Source: CAWIJK01 sp963836375 (GTDB lineage Bacteria; Actinomycetota; Acidimicrobiia; Acidimicrobiales; RAAP-2). From it: a DNA stretch of 64,000 nucleotides. Under the pieces are notes generated by a model. It saw only the letters and a list, made by a program, of their open reading frames with translations. It had not been told where the DNA came from and did no database searches. Positions 8,498 through 16,109 of this stretch are shown one piece after another. Made by a program: the position numbers and the translations under genes. The DNA is taken from the NCBI GenBank assembly GCA_963836375.1, contig CAWIJK010000002.1:434001-498000 (forward strand), read 5' to 3'. Position 1 is the first letter of the stretch; every line of letters begins with the position of its first letter.

Positions 8498-8932
8498 GTG
8501 CCCTCCCATCAGATGTCCGACGACGAGGTCTGGGCCTTCTTGGCCTCGACCCCGGCCCGCACGGCCAAGCTGGCCACGGTGAGGGCCGACGGGCGACCAC
8601 ATGTGGCCCCTGTCTGGTACGACGTCGACGAGCGTTCGATCGTCTTCAACACCGGACCCCAGACGGTGAAGGGCCGGAATCTCTCACGGACGCGCTGGGC
8701 GGCACTGTGCGTCGACGACGAGCGGCCCCCCTTCGCCTATGTGGTGGCTGAGGGGCCGGTCGAGCTGAGCGACGAACCGCTGGCCCTGCGCTACTGGGCC
8801 TCTCGGATCGGCGGACGCTACATGGGGGCTGATCGGGCCGAGGAGTACGGGGCCCGCAACGGGGTGCCGCCCGAGCTGGTCGTCCGCCTCCGCCCGGCGC
8901 GCCTCTCCGCCGACGCCGACGTCGCCGACTGA
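8498..8932 (+). CDS. PPOX/F420-type pyridoxamine-phosphate-oxidase-fold protein
   Basis: A 144-residue split-barrel flavin protein of the TIGR03618-like group. LASTPARTAKLATVRADGRPHVAPVWYDVDE is the N-terminal cofactor-binding hairpin; VFNTGPQTVKGRNLSRTRWAALCVDDERPPFAYV carries the Lys/Arg residues that contact the cofactor phosphate. Actinobacterial members often use F420, others FMN or haem; the sequence does not settle it. GTG 8498 is chosen because a TACGCT -10 box (8486-8491) lies 6 nt upstream, the pattern of a leaderless transcript. ATG 8513 is the alternative. Confidence 0.85.
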   Translation: MPSHQMSDDEVWAFLASTPARTAKLATVRADGRPHVAPVWYDVDERSIVFNTGPQTVKGRNLSRTRWAALCVDDERPPFAYVVAEGPVELSDEPLALRYWASRIGGRYMGADRAEEYGARNGVPPELVVRLRPARLSADADVAD

Positions 8933-8948
8933 GCCGGGGATCGCCCCG

Positions 8949-9542
8949 CTAGGCCGGCGGTGGGGGACCGTCGGGACCCGTGCCGGTCGACCCGGCCACC
9001 CGGTGCTCGACGCAGGACCGGGCCGTGGCGGCGAAGTGGGCCAGGTCGGGGGTGGTCGACCCCGGGTCTTTGGCCCGGTCGTCGTAGCCGCGTAGGACCA
9101 GGGCGTCGACGGCCCGGGGTTCGGCCACGAAGGCGGCGATCTCCTCGTCGTCCATCAGCCCACCTTGGGCCCCGAGGGTCCGGGTCGACGCCACCGAGAG
9201 GCCGGCGGCGTAGCCTGGCTCGGTGGTGCAGCGGTAGCGCTTGGCCGCCACGTGCAGGCGGACTGGCTCGGTGACGGCCGGTCCGAAGACGGCGGCCAGC
9301 GCTCGGCTTCCCCGCTCTTCGTGGCCGCCTGGGCCGCCGAGCAACCACCCGATGTCGTGGAGGAGGGCGGCGGTGACCACCGACGGCGCGGCGCCGTCGT
9401 CCTCGGCCAGGCGGGCCGCCTGCAGGGCGTGCTCGGCGACGCTCACCGGCTCGCCGCCGTAGGTGATCGAGCCGCCGGTGGCCAGGAGCTCGAGGAGGCC
9501 CTCGAGGGTTCCCGGCTGGTCGGCACCACGGTGGGCGGTCAC
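8949..9542 (-). CDS. PhnZ-like HD-domain protein (phosphonate-associated HD family)
   Basis: A 197-residue HD-domain protein. TYGGEPVSVAEHALQAARLA and TAALLHDIGWLL place Tyr28, Glu31, His38 and His62-Asp63 at the same mutual spacing as Y24, E27, H34 and H58-D59 of the mixed-valence di-iron oxygenase PhnZ, as I recall it. PhnZ cleaves 2-amino-1-hydroxyethylphosphonate. Further candidate ligands are His74 and His97, with VAAKRY following. No PhnY dioxygenase is adjacent, so the substrate is inferred. GTG 9542 is the start; upstream frame to 10112 is antisense shadow. It is divergent from the thioredoxin-fold gene. Confidence 0.8.
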   Translation of the reverse strand: MTAHRGADQPGTLEGLLELLATGGSITYGGEPVSVAEHALQAARLAEDDGAAPSVVTAALLHDIGWLLGGPGGHEERGSRALAAVFGPAVTEPVRLHVAAKRYRCTTEPGYAAGLSVASTRTLGAQGGLMDDEEIAAFVAEPRAVDALVLRGYDDRAKDPGSTTPDLAHFAATARSCVEHRVAGSTGTGPDGPPPPA

Positions 9543-9674
9543 GTCGGATCTCCCTGGCCGATTGCCCGGTGCTCGTCGCGTGTGTTCACTCGGGGCGAGC
9601 CTAGGTCGGCTGACCGGCCGGACGGCCGGCCCGGACCGCCGGGACATGGGTGGACTCGACATGTCGCCGCCGTG

Positions 9675-9703
9675 TTGGACGGTCGGAGAGCTCCCGGTAG
9701 CAT
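9675..9703 (+). promoter_or_regulatory. Promoter of the thioredoxin-fold gene
   Basis: TTGGAC (9675-9680), 17-bp spacer, TAGCAT (9698-9703). Predicted transcription start is about 9710, and a GAAGGGG ribosome site precedes GTG 9736. Confidence 0.6.
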
Positions 9704-9735
9704 CCGGGCGACCGGACCGATCGAAGGGGTGGGCC

Positions 9736-10773
9736 GTGCAAGAAGCGTGCATCATCTCCGACGAGGTCCGGGTGGTGTCGGCCGAGGTGTCCGACGGGCG
9801 GATCCTGATCGAGCCGGCCGCTCTCCCCTCCGCCCTCGGCTGGACGCTCAAGCCCGAGGGCCTGTGCCGGGCCGACACCTGTGTGGCGGTGGCCGATCCG
9901 AGCCCGTTGTGGGTCGGCCAACGGCTTGACCTGGCCGCAGTGGCCGCCGCCCTCGGCCGTCTGGCCGTGGTGGACCCGGCCGCCCGGATCGCCGCGGTCG
10001 CCCTCGGCGACGGAGGGCGCCGCCAGGCGCTTGATGCACTCGAGGCCCCGGATTTCGTCCTCCCTGACCTCGACGGGCGGGACCACCGGTTCTGCGAGTG
10101 GCGGGGGACCAAGAAGCTGTTGGTGACCTTCTCCAGCTGGTGTGGGTGCCGCTACGACCTGCCCGGCTGGCAGGCACTGCACGACGAGCTCAGCCCCGAG
10201 GGGTTCACGACCGTCGCCGTCGCCATCGACAACGCCGCCGACGACGTCCGGCCCTTCACCGAGGGCGTCACCTTCCCGGTGCTGCTCGACGCCCAGCACC
10301 TGCTGACCGAGCTGTTCGCCATCTCCAATGTGCCCACCGTCATCTGGATCGACGAGGAGGACCGCATCGTGCGCCCGAACGGCATCGCCGTCGGGACCGA
10401 CACCTTCCGGGATTTCACCGGCGTGGCGGCGGCCCCCCACCTCGATGCGGTGCGACGCTGGGTCCGCCGCGGTGAGGTGCCGATCGAGGCCGAAGAGGCC
10501 CGCCGGGCCATCGAGGACCTGAGCGACGACGAGATCCTGGCCCGGTTGCACTTCCGGGTGGGCGCCGAGGCCCTCCGTGGCGGCGACGAGGCCACGGCCC
10601 GGCGGCACCTGGGCCGGGCGGCCGAGCTCGCCCCCTACGACTGGACGGTGCGGCGGGCGGCCATGCCGCTCGTGGGCCAGGACCCCTTCGGCCAGGAGTT
10701 CTTGGACCTCTACGACGAGTGGCGGGCGGCCGGCAGCCCCTACCACGGCATCGCCGCCGAGGCCTCGGGCTGA
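9736..10773 (+). CDS. Thioredoxin-fold (ResA-like) protein with CXC active site and TPR-like C-terminus
   Basis: A 345-residue protein. The first ~100 residues are unassigned; residues ~105-250 are a redoxin domain (APDFVLPDLDGRDHRFCEW, then LLVTFSSWCGCRYDLPGW, then NVPTVIWIDEEDRIV with the cis-Pro loop). The active site reads Cys-Gly-Cys rather than CxxC. This resembles a ResA-like family in which the first of these positions can be selenocysteine (from memory). The C-terminal ~90 residues are helical with TPR character (ARLHFRVGAEALRGGDEATARRHLG). There is no signal peptide, so it is probably cytosolic. GTG 9736 follows a good promoter and ribosome site. Confidence 0.75.
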   Translation: MQEACIISDEVRVVSAEVSDGRILIEPAALPSALGWTLKPEGLCRADTCVAVADPSPLWVGQRLDLAAVAAALGRLAVVDPAARIAAVALGDGGRRQALDALEAPDFVLPDLDGRDHRFCEWRGTKKLLVTFSSWCGCRYDLPGWQALHDELSPEGFTTVAVAIDNAADDVRPFTEGVTFPVLLDAQHLLTELFAISNVPTVIWIDEEDRIVRPNGIAVGTDTFRDFTGVAAAPHLDAVRRWVRRGEVPIEAEEARRAIEDLSDDEILARLHFRVGAEALRGGDEATARRHLGRAAELAPYDWTVRRAAMPLVGQDPFGQEFLDLYDEWRAAGSPYHGIAAEASG

Positions 10774-10917
10774 CCCGGCCCGGGGGGCGGGCCGGGGTCG
10801 CGAGGAGCGAGGGCCGCCCACCGGGTCCGGCCGGACGGCGCTCGGGGGTGCCCTGGTACCGTGAGTCTCCCAGGACCCGCCGTCGACCCGCCCAGCCCCA
10901 CGCCCAGGAGGTCCGCC

Positions 10918-11298
10918 ATGGCGCAGAGCGCCGGACTGCACGAACCCGAGAGCAGCCTGACCGCCGACACCGTCGACCGTCACCGCGCCCTGACCTCGAT
11001 CCAGGAGGAACTCGAGGCGGTCGACTGGTACGCCCAGCGGGTCGACGCCACCGACGACGGCCAACTCGCCGCCATCCTCGCCCACAACCGTGACGAGGAG
11101 AAAGAGCACGCGGTCATGACCCTCGAGTGGCTCCGCCGTCACGATCCGGTGCTCGACCAGCAGATGCGCACCTACCTGTTCACCGCCAAGCCGGTCACCG
11201 ACATCGAGCACGGGGACGACCACGGTGACGGCGACACCGGTGCCGGGTCCCCCGACGGGTCCCTCGGCATCGGCGGCCTGAGGGGACGGACCCTGTGA
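10918..11298 (+). CDS. Encapsulated ferritin-like protein (encapsulin cargo)
   Basis: A 126-residue two-helix ferritin-like protein. EELEAVDWYAQRV and HNRDEEKEHAVMTLEW contain the iron-site pattern of encapsulated ferritins (Glu, then Trp-Tyr, then ExxH). After the helices an acidic, Gly-rich linker leads to a C-terminal peptide DGSLGIGGLRGRTL, which has the consensus of family 1 encapsulin targeting peptides. It should oxidise Fe(II) inside the shell. ATG 10918 has AGGAGGT upstream. The stop overlaps the GTG of the shell gene (GTGA), so cargo and shell are co-translated. Confidence 0.93.
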   Translation: MAQSAGLHEPESSLTADTVDRHRALTSIQEELEAVDWYAQRVDATDDGQLAAILAHNRDEEKEHAVMTLEWLRRHDPVLDQQMRTYLFTAKPVTDIEHGDDHGDGDTGAGSPDGSLGIGGLRGRTL

Positions 11299-12095
11299 AC
11301 CACCTCCTACGCGACCTGGCGCCGATCAGCGAGGCCGGCTGGGAGGCCCTCGACCGGGAGGGCCGCGACCGGCTGGTCCCCAGCCTGGCCGCCCGCAAGC
11401 TGGTCGACTTCTCGGGCCCCCACGGCTGGGAGCACTCGTCGATCGGCATCGGCCGGACCACCCCGATCGAACCGCCGGGTGAGCTCCTCTCGGCCGGCCG
11501 CCGGATGGTCCAGCCCTTGGTCGAGCTCCGGGCCGACTTCGTGATCCGGCGCGACGAGCTCGCCGACGTCGAGCGGGGGGCCCTGGACGTGGACCTGGCC
11601 GGGCTGGACGAGGCGGCACAGCGGCTGGCCCGGGCCGAGAACGGCGCCGTGTTCCACGGTTGGGGTGACGCCGGCATCGTCGGCATCACCGAGGCCTCCG
11701 CCTTTCCCGCCATCGCGCTCGGATCGGACTATGCCCACTACCCGGGCAAGGTGGCCCGGGCGGTCGAGACCCTGCGGGGGTCCGGGGTCGCCGGCCCCTA
11801 CGGTCTCGCCCTCGGGCCCGACGGCTACACCGGCGTCGCCGAGGCGACCGAGCACGGCGGCCTCTTGGTCTTCGACCACCTCCGCGAGATCCTCGGCGGC
11901 CCCATCGTGTGGGCCCCCGGCGTGCTCGGTGCGGTGGTGGTCAGCCAGCGCGGCGGGGACTACCTCTTCGAGTCGGGCCAGGACCTGTCGATCGGCTACT
12001 CACACCACGACGGCGAGAACGTCCATCTCTACTTGGAGGAGAGCTTCACCTTCCGGGTGGCCTCCTCGGACGCCGCGGTGGTGCTCGACCCGTGA
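11295..12095 (+). CDS. Family 1 encapsulin shell protein
   Basis: A 266-residue HK97-fold nanocompartment protein: MNHLLRDLAPISEAGWEALD at the N-terminus, RTTPIEPPGELLSAGRRMVQPLVELRADF, and the conserved C-terminal SQRGGDYLFESGQDLSIGY. The length is typical of 24-nm (T=1) shells. It follows its ferritin cargo with a GTGA overlap, and in turn its TGA overlaps GTG 12092 of a small ORF. The predicted role is sequestering iron and limiting Fenton chemistry in the cytosol. Confidence 0.95.
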   Translation: MNHLLRDLAPISEAGWEALDREGRDRLVPSLAARKLVDFSGPHGWEHSSIGIGRTTPIEPPGELLSAGRRMVQPLVELRADFVIRRDELADVERGALDVDLAGLDEAAQRLARAENGAVFHGWGDAGIVGITEASAFPAIALGSDYAHYPGKVARAVETLRGSGVAGPYGLALGPDGYTGVAEATEHGGLLVFDHLREILGGPIVWAPGVLGAVVVSQRGGDYLFESGQDLSIGYSHHDGENVHLYLEESFTFRVASSDAAVVLDP

Positions 12096-12247
12096 CCCAC
12101 GAGGCCGCCCCGCCGTCACCCGCCCCCGAACCGGTGACGCCCGACGAGGTGGAAGAGGCCGACGAGGAGTCGTTCCCGGCCAGCGACCCGCCGAGCACCT
12201 GGTCCGGCGGACCCTCGCCGTCACCCGCGTCTCCGCCGGCCCCCTGA
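12092..12247 (+). CDS. Small acidic protein with SFPASDPPSTW motif
   Basis: A 51-residue ORF, too short for most ORF callers, starting at GTG 12092 inside the encapsulin stop (GTGA). It is Pro- and Glu-rich, with DEVEEADEESFPASDPPSTW in its middle. The SFPASDP(P) motif recurs in many small bacterial proteins of unknown function. Overlapping start, preserved reading frame and recognisable motif argue that it is real and cotranslated with the shell. It may be soluble or shell-associated; no function is known to me. Confidence 0.65.
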   Translation: MTHEAAPPSPAPEPVTPDEVEEADEESFPASDPPSTWSGGPSPSPASPPAP

Positions 12248-12304
12248 GCGGCGGCCCCTGAGCGTCGGCCGCCGGCCCGAGAGGGGTCCGCGGCGGACGA
12301 GCGC

Positions 12305-13177
12305 TCAGGCGTCCCGTCGGACCATCACCCATCCGCCGACCACCAGGGCCACCGCGGCGTAGACGGCCAGGATGGCCAGGCCGGCCCAGGGGGAGAACGA
12401 ATGGTGGCCCTCGAAGCCGGCGACACCGCTGGTCGAGGTCACCGTGGCGCCGATGTTGGCCGGCACGTACCGGCCAACGGTGTTCACGACCGACGACGGG
12501 AGGGCCTGGAGGATCAACGGGATGATGAGCAAGACGGTGACGAACGCGCTGATCGCCCCGGCGGTGTGGCGGATGATCGAGGCCAGCCCCATGGCCAGCA
12601 TGGCCAGGATCGTGAGGTAGAGGCCGCCCCCGACCACGGCCCGCAGCACCCCGGGCTCCCCCAAGGTGGCGTGGGGGGCGGCCGAGATGCCCAAGATGCC
12701 CTGGCCGATGAAGAAAGTGGCGAACATCAGCAGTTCGCTCACCACCAGCGCCACCGTCCCGAACACGAGGACCTTGCCCAACAGCACCATCGGTCGGCGG
12801 GGCACCGCGGTGAGGGTGGCCCGGATGGTGCCGGTGCCGTACTCGGCGCTCACGACCAGGACCCCGAGGACGCCGAGGGCCAGCTGACCGAAGAGGAGCC
12901 CGGTCATGCTCTGGCGGACCGGGTCGAAATTGGACCGGAAGCCGGCACCCAGGCTCTGCCAGCGCAGCGCGGGCAGCAAGGTGGCCAGGACCCCGATCCC
13001 GAGGGTCAGCGCGATCGTGGCCACCAGGCTCCAAGTGGTCGAGCGGACCGACCGGAGCTTGGTCCACTCGGACCTGAGCACACCCGACATCCGGTAGTGG
13101 CCGGGCGGCAGTGCGCTCCCGGGCGCGGCCAGGCTCCCGGGCGACATGGTGGTGGCGGACGAGGCGATCGCCGTCAT
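12305..13177 (-). CDS. ABC-2 type exporter permease
   Basis: A 290-residue membrane protein with about six helices. MSGVLRSEWTKLRSVRSTTW is the classic cytoplasmic N-terminus of ABC-2 permeases next to drug or antibiotic ATPases; EYGTGTIRATLTAVPRR is the coupling region. ATG 13177 overlaps the stop of the ATPase gene (ATGA). It converges on the encapsulin operon. Substrate is unknown. Confidence 0.9.
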   Translation of the reverse strand: MTAIASSATTMSPGSLAAPGSALPPGHYRMSGVLRSEWTKLRSVRSTTWSLVATIALTLGIGVLATLLPALRWQSLGAGFRSNFDPVRQSMTGLLFGQLALGVLGVLVVSAEYGTGTIRATLTAVPRRPMVLLGKVLVFGTVALVVSELLMFATFFIGQGILGISAAPHATLGEPGVLRAVVGGGLYLTILAMLAMGLASIIRHTAGAISAFVTVLLIIPLILQALPSSVVNTVGRYVPANIGATVTSTSGVAGFEGHHSFSPWAGLAILAVYAAVALVVGGWVMVRRDA

Positions 13178-14154
13178 CGCTGGGCCCCGGTCGTCGTGGT
13201 CCCGCCGCCCTGAAGCGTGTCGGCCCGGTGGTGTTCGACGTGGTGGACATCGGCCTCGCCGTGGTACTCGACGCTGTCCGCCGTGAGCTCCATGAAGGCC
13301 TCCTCGAGTGATCCGCACTGGGGGGCCAGCTCGTGGAGGGTCAGGCCGTTGGCCGCCGCCAGGTCCCCGATGTCGCAGGCCCCGAGTCCGGTGACCGACA
13401 GGCCGCCGTCCTCGTCGGCGACCACCACGCCGCCGGCGGTCAAGAGCAGGTCGGTCAGGCGGTCGGCCTGGGGACAGCGGATGCGAACATACTGGCGGGA
13501 GCTGCTGGAGACGAACTCGGACACCGACGTGTCAGCGATGAGCCGGCCCCGCCCGATCACCACCAGGTGTTCGGCGGTCAGGGCCATCTCGCTCATCAGG
13601 TGGCTCGAGACGAGCACCGTCCGGCCCTCGGCGGCGAGGGACTGCAGCAGGGTGCGGACCCATCGGATCCCCTCGGGGTCGAGGCCGTTGACCGGTTCGT
13701 CGAACAAGAGGATCCCGGGATCGCCCAGCAGCGCGGCGGCGATCCCCAGGCGCTGACCCATGCCGAGGGAGAACTTGCCGGCCCGCTTGTGCGCCACCGC
13801 GCTCAGCCCGACGATCTCGAGCACCTCGCCCACTCGTTCCCGGTCGATGGCGTTGGTCTGGGCCAGGGCCAGTAGGTGGTTGAAGGCGCTGCGGCCGGGG
13901 TGGATCGAGCGGGCCTCCAAGAGGGCGCCGACCTCGCGCAGGGGCCACGGATGGTCGTGGAAGCGCCGTCCGTTGACCGTGACCGAGCCGCCGTCGGGGG
14001 CGTCGAGCCCCATGATCATGCGCATCGTGGTCGACTTGCCCGAGCCGTTGGGCCCGAGGAACCCGGTCACCTGCCCCGGGGAGACGTCAAAGCTCAACTG
14101 GTCGACGGCGAGAGTGTCGCCATAGCGCTTGGTGAGGCCTCGTGCCTCGATCAC
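13174..14154 (-). CDS. ABC exporter ATP-binding protein
   Basis: A 326-residue ABC-2 ATPase. Walker A GFLGPNGSGKST near residue 33, Q-loop region, signature FSLGMGQRLGIAAALLG (a variant of LSGGQ) and Walker B ILLFDEPVNGLDPEG. The C-terminal ~100 residues form the usual accessory domain of drug-export ATPases. GTG 14154 (MIEARGLTKRYG) has AAAGGGG upstream. It is first in a two-gene operon with the overlapping permease; substrate unknown. Confidence 0.93.
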   Translation of the reverse strand: MIEARGLTKRYGDTLAVDQLSFDVSPGQVTGFLGPNGSGKSTTMRMIMGLDAPDGGSVTVNGRRFHDHPWPLREVGALLEARSIHPGRSAFNHLLALAQTNAIDRERVGEVLEIVGLSAVAHKRAGKFSLGMGQRLGIAAALLGDPGILLFDEPVNGLDPEGIRWVRTLLQSLAAEGRTVLVSSHLMSEMALTAEHLVVIGRGRLIADTSVSEFVSSSSRQYVRIRCPQADRLTDLLLTAGGVVVADEDGGLSVTGLGACDIGDLAAANGLTLHELAPQCGSLEEAFMELTADSVEYHGEADVHHVEHHRADTLQGGGTTTTGAQR

Positions 14155-14398
14155 CTGGACCCCTTTCGCCAGGGGCCCAAGCCCCGACCCTGGTGCAACC
14201 GCATCCGCAGCGGCCCCCCCCCATTGTGTCGCGCCCCGCAGGGCGCTCCCACCGTCGAAGGTCACTTCCGGCGACTATTTACGACCTTATTACGGCTGGT
14301 GGGTCCTCGGGGTGGCCGAGGTGCCGGAGCACACCGCGGGGCCCCCAGACGCGCTCTCCGGGAGGGACGGGCCGCCTTCGGGCAGGGTGCAGTGCGGT

Positions 14399-16021
14399 TC
14401 AGGCGGCCGGGACGACCAGGTCGGCCAGGCCGGGGCGGGCTGGCAGGGCCAGGGTGGCCAGGCCCCCCGAGCGGCGGGCCGGGAGGGCGAGGAAACAGGC
14501 CAGGGCGCCGGCCACCGCCACCCCGGCGGCGACCCGCAGGCCGGCGGCCATCCCGACCACGTAGGCTTGGTGGGCGGCCTCGACCAGCTGGGCGCCGAGC
14601 GGCCCGCCCACCCTGGCCCCGACGACGTCACCGGCGGCGATCGACCCGGTGGCCGCGTGGACCACCGCCGACGGCGCGTGATGGGCGCTGAGCTGGCCGC
14701 CGAGCTTGTGGGCGTAGAGGCCGGCGGCGAGGCTGCCGATGACCGCCACGCCCAGGGCACCGCCGACCTCACGGACCGTGTCGTTGACGGCGCTGCCCGC
14801 CCCGGCCTGGTGGGCCGGCACGCTGGCCATGATGGTGGTGCTGGCCGGCGCCATCACCAGCCCCATCCCGGCCCCCATGAGGGCGACGAACAGGGCCAAG
14901 GGCCCATAGGCGGTGGCCACGCTCACCGAGGACAGCGCCGCCAGCCCGCCCGCCATCAGGGCCAGCCCCCCCGTGATGACCACCCGGCTGCCCAGCCACC
15001 GGGCGAGGCCGGTGGAGACGGCCGAGGCCGTCCCCATGGCCGCGGCGAAGGGCAGGGCCCGCAGGCCGGCCGACAGGGGGCTGTACCCGTGGACCAGCTG
15101 GAGGTACTGGGTGAGGGCGAACAGACTCCCGAAGAGCGAGAAGAAGATGACGGTCACCGCCCCGGCGGCGGCGGCGAAGCTGCGGGACGTGAAGACTCGC
15201 AGGTCCACGAGGGGGTGGGGCACTGCCAGCTCCCAGCGGACGAAGGCGGCCAGGACGACCAGGCCGGCCGCCAGCTCGCCCAGGGTCAGCGGCGCACCCC
15301 AGCCGCGACCCGGGGCCTCGATGACGGCGTCGACGATGGCCACCAGGCCCACGGCGGCCAGGATCGTGCCCACGACGTCAAGTGACCGGCGTCGCCGGTC
15401 GACCGTCTCGGGCACGATCCGCACCACGAGGCCGAGGGCCACGAGGACCAGGGGCACGTTGACCAAGAAGATCGCTCCCCAGGCGAAGTGGGCCAGCAGG
15501 AACCCTCCGAGCGTCGGGCCGATCACGATCCCGACCCCGGCAACGGCCGACCAGGCGGCGATGGCCCGTGGGCGCTCGGCGGCGGGGAAGACGCCGTTGA
15601 GGATCGACAGGGTTGCGGGCATGACGAAGGCCGCCCCGAGGCCCATCACGACCCGGTCGGCGACCAGCATGGCGGCGCTCGAGGCGAGAGCGGCGCCCAG
15701 GCTGCCCAGCCCGAAGACGGCCAGGCCGGCCAGCAGGCCCCGGCGCTGTCCGTAGCGGTCGCCCAGGGCACCGGCGGGGATGAGGAGGGCGGCGAAGCAC
15801 AAGGTGTAGGCGTCGACGATCCACTGCAGCGACGAGGTGCCCGCGTGGAGGGAGCGGGCCAGGGTCGGCAGCGCGGTGTTGAGCACCGTGTTGTCGATGA
15901 CCACCACGAGCAGGCTCAGGCACAAGACGGCCCCGATGGCCCGCCGCCGGGGGTGGCCGGTCTCGGACCACCCCCCGGTCGCTTCTCGGGAGGTCACGGT
16001 CGCTTCGCTGGTCCCGGTCAT
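14399..16021 (-). CDS. DHA2-family MFS drug efflux transporter (14 TM)
   Basis: A 540-residue EmrB/QacA-type proton antiporter. VVVIDNTVLNTALPTLARSL (helix 1 motif D1), GALGDRYGQRRGLLAG (motif A) and SAVAGVGIVIGPTLGGFLL (motif C of drug antiporters) are all present, with about 14 hydrophobic segments. ATG 16021 has GAAGGAG upstream. It is divergent from the TetR gene at 16110, which is the likely local regulator. Confidence 0.93.
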   Translation of the reverse strand: MTGTSEATVTSREATGGWSETGHPRRRAIGAVLCLSLLVVVIDNTVLNTALPTLARSLHAGTSSLQWIVDAYTLCFAALLIPAGALGDRYGQRRGLLAGLAVFGLGSLGAALASSAAMLVADRVVMGLGAAFVMPATLSILNGVFPAAERPRAIAAWSAVAGVGIVIGPTLGGFLLAHFAWGAIFLVNVPLVLVALGLVVRIVPETVDRRRRSLDVVGTILAAVGLVAIVDAVIEAPGRGWGAPLTLGELAAGLVVLAAFVRWELAVPHPLVDLRVFTSRSFAAAAGAVTVIFFSLFGSLFALTQYLQLVHGYSPLSAGLRALPFAAAMGTASAVSTGLARWLGSRVVITGGLALMAGGLAALSSVSVATAYGPLALFVALMGAGMGLVMAPASTTIMASVPAHQAGAGSAVNDTVREVGGALGVAVIGSLAAGLYAHKLGGQLSAHHAPSAVVHAATGSIAAGDVVGARVGGPLGAQLVEAAHQAYVVGMAAGLRVAAGVAVAGALACFLALPARRSGGLATLALPARPGLADLVVPAA

Positions 16022-16109
16022 GGCGCACGCTCCTTCCGGCGGGGGCCTAACGGCCGTTGACTTACGGTTGTTACCTTAACCCATGAACTAACAGATGTAA
16101 ACTGAGAAG
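16022..16109. promoter_or_regulatory. Divergent promoter/operator region, MFS and TetR
   Basis: An 88-bp, locally AT-richer gap. TAAACT (16098-16103) lies 6 nt before the TetR ATG at 16110, a leaderless layout. GTTA-CCT-TAAC (16070-16080) is a short inverted repeat and a weak operator candidate for TetR. Confidence 0.45.

Noticed and set aside
9601..11223. Minus-strand 540-aa open frame
   Set aside because: It is antisense to the thioredoxin-fold and encapsulated-ferritin genes, has no family motif, and its composition mirrors the opposite-strand codons.
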